64,000 nucleotides of DNA from Pseudobdellovibrio exovorus JSS (GTDB taxonomy: Bacteria > Bdellovibrionota > Bdellovibrionia > Bdellovibrionales > Bdellovibrionaceae), in assembly GCF_000348725.1 (NCBI RefSeq), contig NC_020813.1:124001-188000 (forward strand), given 5' to 3'. Position 1 is the stretch's first letter. Every line of letters starts with the position of its first letter. Below the pieces are notes generated by a model, which worked only from the letters and a program-made list of their open reading frames with translations, searched no databases and was not told the DNA's origin. Shown one piece after another: positions 61,533-64,000 of the stretch. The position numbers and the translations under genes are program-made.

Positions 61533-62350
61533 TTGAAAAAGCTTTCAGTTAAAAATTGTTTTTGCTTATTAGAATATTCAGAAAATTTTAAAATTGTTTT
61601 AGGGTTTTGGCTTAGTCCATCCAGTTTGTAGCGATCAAATAGGCGCAATTGATCTAGCAGTGCAATCGACAATTGATGTTTGAACTCAGCAGATAGCAGG
61701 CCCGTCTTCAGTAAATGGAAAAAGCGGTTATAGGTCTGAATTAAAAGCTCAGTGGCCTTTTCGTTTTCAGGTGAAGATGAGCCTTCCATGATGAAGACAA
61801 AGTATTTTTGGATATCACCTAAAAAGACAGCTTCTTCTATCGCTTTGCGGTCGTAATTGAGATCTAAAGATTCTTCTAGATAGTCATAAAGCTCAGAGGT
61901 GCTTAAGTAATTCTGGCGATAAAGGCGATCGAACTTAGCAAGAGACTCTTGAGCCTGCGCGCGATTTCCCGTTTTTGTGAAATTCTTAATTTGTGCCAAT
62001 AGAATTTTTTCTTGAGCTATTGAAAAACTTTTTTGGCTGAGTTCATCCAAAGCTAAAAGGGCTTTTTCGGACTCATCATTTTTTTCATAAATCTGAACAA
62101 GGCGCCACAAAGACTCATCGTTAATAGGATCAAAGCGATTTCCTGCGCTTTGGCTTAGGCGAATATACAGAGGCAAGGCTGTTTCATAATTTTGAGCGGC
62201 AAACAGCGCTTCTGCATTTTCAAAAGTTTGACGTCTTTCTGACGATACTGAGTTCGGCACAGTGAATACTTCAGAAGTGGACGTGCACGACGAAACCAGC
62301 AATAGGGATGCAGAGCAGATCAGTAGAAGTTTAAATAGACGACTTGGCAT
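61529..62350 (-). CDS. TPR lipoprotein
   Basis: A 273-residue protein with a lipoprotein signal (LLLVSSCTST, lipidated Cys at residue 22). The mature part is helical with tetratricopeptide-like repeats (FENAEALFAAQNYETALPLYI, SEKALLALDELSQKS). It may act as a scaffold at the outer or inner membrane. It overlaps gshA by 4 bases and follows an ArsA-family ATPase gene by 66 bases. Confidence 0.78.
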   Translation of the reverse strand: MPSRLFKLLLICSASLLLVSSCTSTSEVFTVPNSVSSERRQTFENAEALFAAQNYETALPLYIRLSQSAGNRFDPINDESLWRLVQIYEKNDESEKALLALDELSQKSFSIAQEKILLAQIKNFTKTGNRAQAQESLAKFDRLYRQNYLSTSELYDYLEESLDLNYDRKAIEEAVFLGDIQKYFVFIMEGSSSPENEKATELLIQTYNRFFHLLKTGLLSAEFKHQLSIALLDQLRLFDRYKLDGLSQNPKTILKFSEYSNKQKQFLTESFFK

Positions 62351-62416
62351 GCGATGTATTCTGTCTTAAGTCGCCAGATTTGTACACAGAAACGTCACTA
62401 TGAATGTTACTATTAA

Positions 62417-63463
62417 CTAAAGGGATTGCAGGCTGTCGTAGGTTTGTTTTAAAGCGTCCACATCTTCACTTTTAAGCGAGCGTTCAGGGCATTTATAAAC
62501 TTTAAGATTCTTCTTCATTTGCCCTAGATGAGCCGTTAAATCCTGTTCTATTTGAGCATAGTACTTTGCGATCTCTTTAAGATGATCTGACGTGATGGCT
62601 GAGGTCTCTTGTGTCCAAACAGGGACGCGATTGATGACCACACTTGTCAGGCGATAGCCCTGTTTTAGAATTTCACGGCTGAGTTTTTGTGCCTCTACTA
62701 GGCGAGAGCTATCCAAAGACGTCACCATGATAAATTCTGTGTCGGGTGACACCAATAGACGATGGCAATTCATAATATAAGACTCAAGAGGGCCTTGCCA
62801 CTTTTGGATAGCTTGAAAGAATGCCGAAAGCTCTTTCATAAACTGAGAGCCAGTCATCATTTCAAGGGCTTTTATTACTTGAGTCGTTCCGACATTCATC
62901 AATTTTTTGAAAACTCCACGTGAGTCATTGTCAGCAGCTTTTCGAAACCAACTGGCAACGCCTTCATTAAACAGCGCCGAAATTTTTTCAGGGGCCTTTA
63001 AGAAGCTCCACGTGTGTTGCGAGGGAGGTGTATCTAAAATCACCAGATCATATTCTTTAGAGGAAACAAAGCGGTACAGGCTGATCAAAGAGGTGAACTC
63101 TTGTGAGCCACTCAATCTACCCGAGAGCTGTTGATAAAGGCGGTTTTGCAGAATCTTTTCCACACTTTCGTGGGCTTCGCCAGAGGCATTTTTTAAAAAC
63201 CATTCGAAAGTTTTTTTGTGGTTGATCACACAAGACCACAGTTCACCTTTAGCTTTTGCAGGGAGTTTCACTTGCTCGATTTCACCATCCGTGCGTATTC
63301 CGAGCGCCTGTGCCAGCCTTTGCGAAGGGTCAATGGTCAAGACCAATATCTTTTTACCTTCGAAAGCAAGGCCTGTGGCCAAAGCCGCAGACATCGTGGT
63401 TTTTCCGACTCCACCAGAACCAATACAGATCAGAGTTTTTGTTTGCGGTCGTAATTGCATCAT
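62417..63463 (-). CDS. ArsA-family ATPase (Get3-like)
   Basis: A 348-residue SIMIBI-class ATPase. It has the deviant P-loop GSGGVGKTTMSAALA with two Lys-flanking Gly residues, switch I LTIDPSQRLAQALG, and switch II DTPPSQHTWSFL. No cysteine trio for arsenite as in true ArsA, so an arsenic role is unlikely. The GAGG site is 7 bases before ATG, and its start overlaps the upstream paralogue's TGA. Confidence 0.9.
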   Translation of the reverse strand: MMQLRPQTKTLICIGSGGVGKTTMSAALATGLAFEGKKILVLTIDPSQRLAQALGIRTDGEIEQVKLPAKAKGELWSCVINHKKTFEWFLKNASGEAHESVEKILQNRLYQQLSGRLSGSQEFTSLISLYRFVSSKEYDLVILDTPPSQHTWSFLKAPEKISALFNEGVASWFRKAADNDSRGVFKKLMNVGTTQVIKALEMMTGSQFMKELSAFFQAIQKWQGPLESYIMNCHRLLVSPDTEFIMVTSLDSSRLVEAQKLSREILKQGYRLTSVVINRVPVWTQETSAITSDHLKEIAKYYAQIEQDLTAHLGQMKKNLKVYKCPERSLKSEDVDALKQTYDSLQSL

Positions 63464-64000
63464 GTTGAAACCTCGATGTGTTCGGACAGTGCCTGTATTA
63501 GCACTTCTGAATTTAACTCAGGAATCAACGGAAGCTCTGTAAAACTGATCTTAGCTTTTTGCAGTTCTTTGCGAGCCCATGCTTCTTGCGTGATGATGTT
63601 TTCTAAAGTCTCTTGGGCCTCTGCGGAAAATTTAGAAAGCTCGCTTTCTGAAAGATTCCAAACTTTATTGAGGTACATACGCGCGTTCAGCCCAAATTCT
63701 TTTTTAAGCTGTTGATGTAGCTCAATGCTTTCGGTGATCGGCAGTTCTTCTGGCAAAGTGACAAGATGAATATGGGTGAACTCTGGGTTGTGTAAATACT
63801 TATCTATATTTTTAGATTGTTCACCCATCGGGCCGAAAGGAATAGCTTCGTTCATAGCGGACGGAGCTCGCAGTAGACTTAGAAAGTGCCCGCTGGCATG
63901 GGCATCCACTACAATTTCGTCATAGTTCATTGCCGGCCCATGTTGGCGAGGGGACGAGGTGAGTTTTCCTAAAATAGCTAGCTCTTGTAAACCCGGAGCC
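63460..64000 (-). CDS. Second ArsA-family ATPase (5' end outside window)
   Basis: The frame runs open from the window edge to the stop at 63460. The visible part begins within the family: YDEIVVDAHASGHFLSLL is the switch II region (D-x-x-P/A-x-GHxLxLL), followed by VTLPEELPITESIEL and a C-terminal domain. An internal ATG at 63928-63930 is not the real start, because family-like sequence continues upstream of it. The P-loop lies outside. Tandem and translationally coupled (ATGA) with the first paralogue. Confidence 0.85.
   Translation of the reverse strand, partial: APGLQELAILGKLTSSPRQHGPAMNYDEIVVDAHASGHFLSLLRAPSAMNEAIPFGPMGEQSKNIDKYLHNPEFTHIHLVTLPEELPITESIELHQQLKKEFGLNARMYLNKVWNLSESELSKFSAEAQETLENIITQEAWARKELQKAKISFTELPLIPELNSEVLIQALSEHIEVST

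Noticed and set aside
62417-64000. Arsenic resistance operon
   Set aside because: The ATPases are ArsA-like only in fold. No arsR, arsB, arsC or arsD genes and no metal-binding cysteine trio are visible.

Overview
This window looks like chromosomal DNA from a Gram-negative member of the Bdellovibrionota (Bdellovibrio-like predators and relatives). The evidence is a moderately AT-rich base composition, many signal-peptide proteins of lineage-restricted type, a CFI-box protein, a lipid-anchored trypsin-like protease, a DUF1402 protein, a FliA-type promoter in front of large secreted proteins, and an amino-sugar recycling gene set. The assignment is inferred from gene content, not from a marker phylogeny. 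I saw no phage, IS element, plasmid genes or CRISPR array.

Layout. 1-4826 (minus) is the housekeeping run rpsB-tsf-pyrH-frr-uppS-cdsA, with strong hairpins between the first genes. 5152-11102 (minus) holds a trypsin-like lipoprotein, an FAD oxidoreductase, a zinc-ribbon/CFI-box protein, priA and a secreted protein. 11170-13707 (plus) holds a lipoprotein, a probable outer-membrane barrel and a 43-residue basic protein. 13827-15724 (minus) is nagZ plus a secreted protein. 15930-22097 (plus) is a TadG-like protein followed by two large secreted proteins, the first behind an excellent sigma-28 (FliA) promoter. 22124-25197 holds anmK, murU-like and amgK-like genes. 25244-35244 (minus) holds a degenerate AAA+ protein, a sigma-54 activator, an MsbA-like ABC exporter, uvrA and a class A PBP.

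35384-42435 is a mixed accessory region: BenE transporter, MAPEG protein, GST behind a palindromic operator, AlkC-like glycosylase, secreted proteins and a Vps62-like protein. 42626-48264 (plus) is a complete seven-gene Mrp cation/proton antiporter operon behind a near-consensus promoter. MrpA and MrpE both appear short at the N-terminus by about two helices. 48378-51333 holds a DUF1402 protein, tRNA-Val(UAC), a secreted protein and a TPR/winged-helix regulator. 51591-59422 is the proteolysis block lon, clpX, clpP and pepA, with a membrane-anchored SGNH protein between lon and clpX. 59610-64000 (minus) holds a secreted protein, gshA, a TPR lipoprotein and two tandem ArsA-family ATPases, the last running off the window.

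How the genes work together. NagZ, AnmK, AmgK and MurU are steps of peptidoglycan amino-sugar recycling that can return MurNAc to UDP-MurNAc; with UppS, the class A PBP and the DUF1402 protein they make the region rich in cell-wall functions. The TadG-like/secreted trio is the best candidate for an undescribed surface system, and its FliA promoter suggests expression in the motile phase. Several starts were revised: clpP to an internal GTG, alkC to an internal ATG, and the protease, TadG-like and SGNH genes to internal ATGs.
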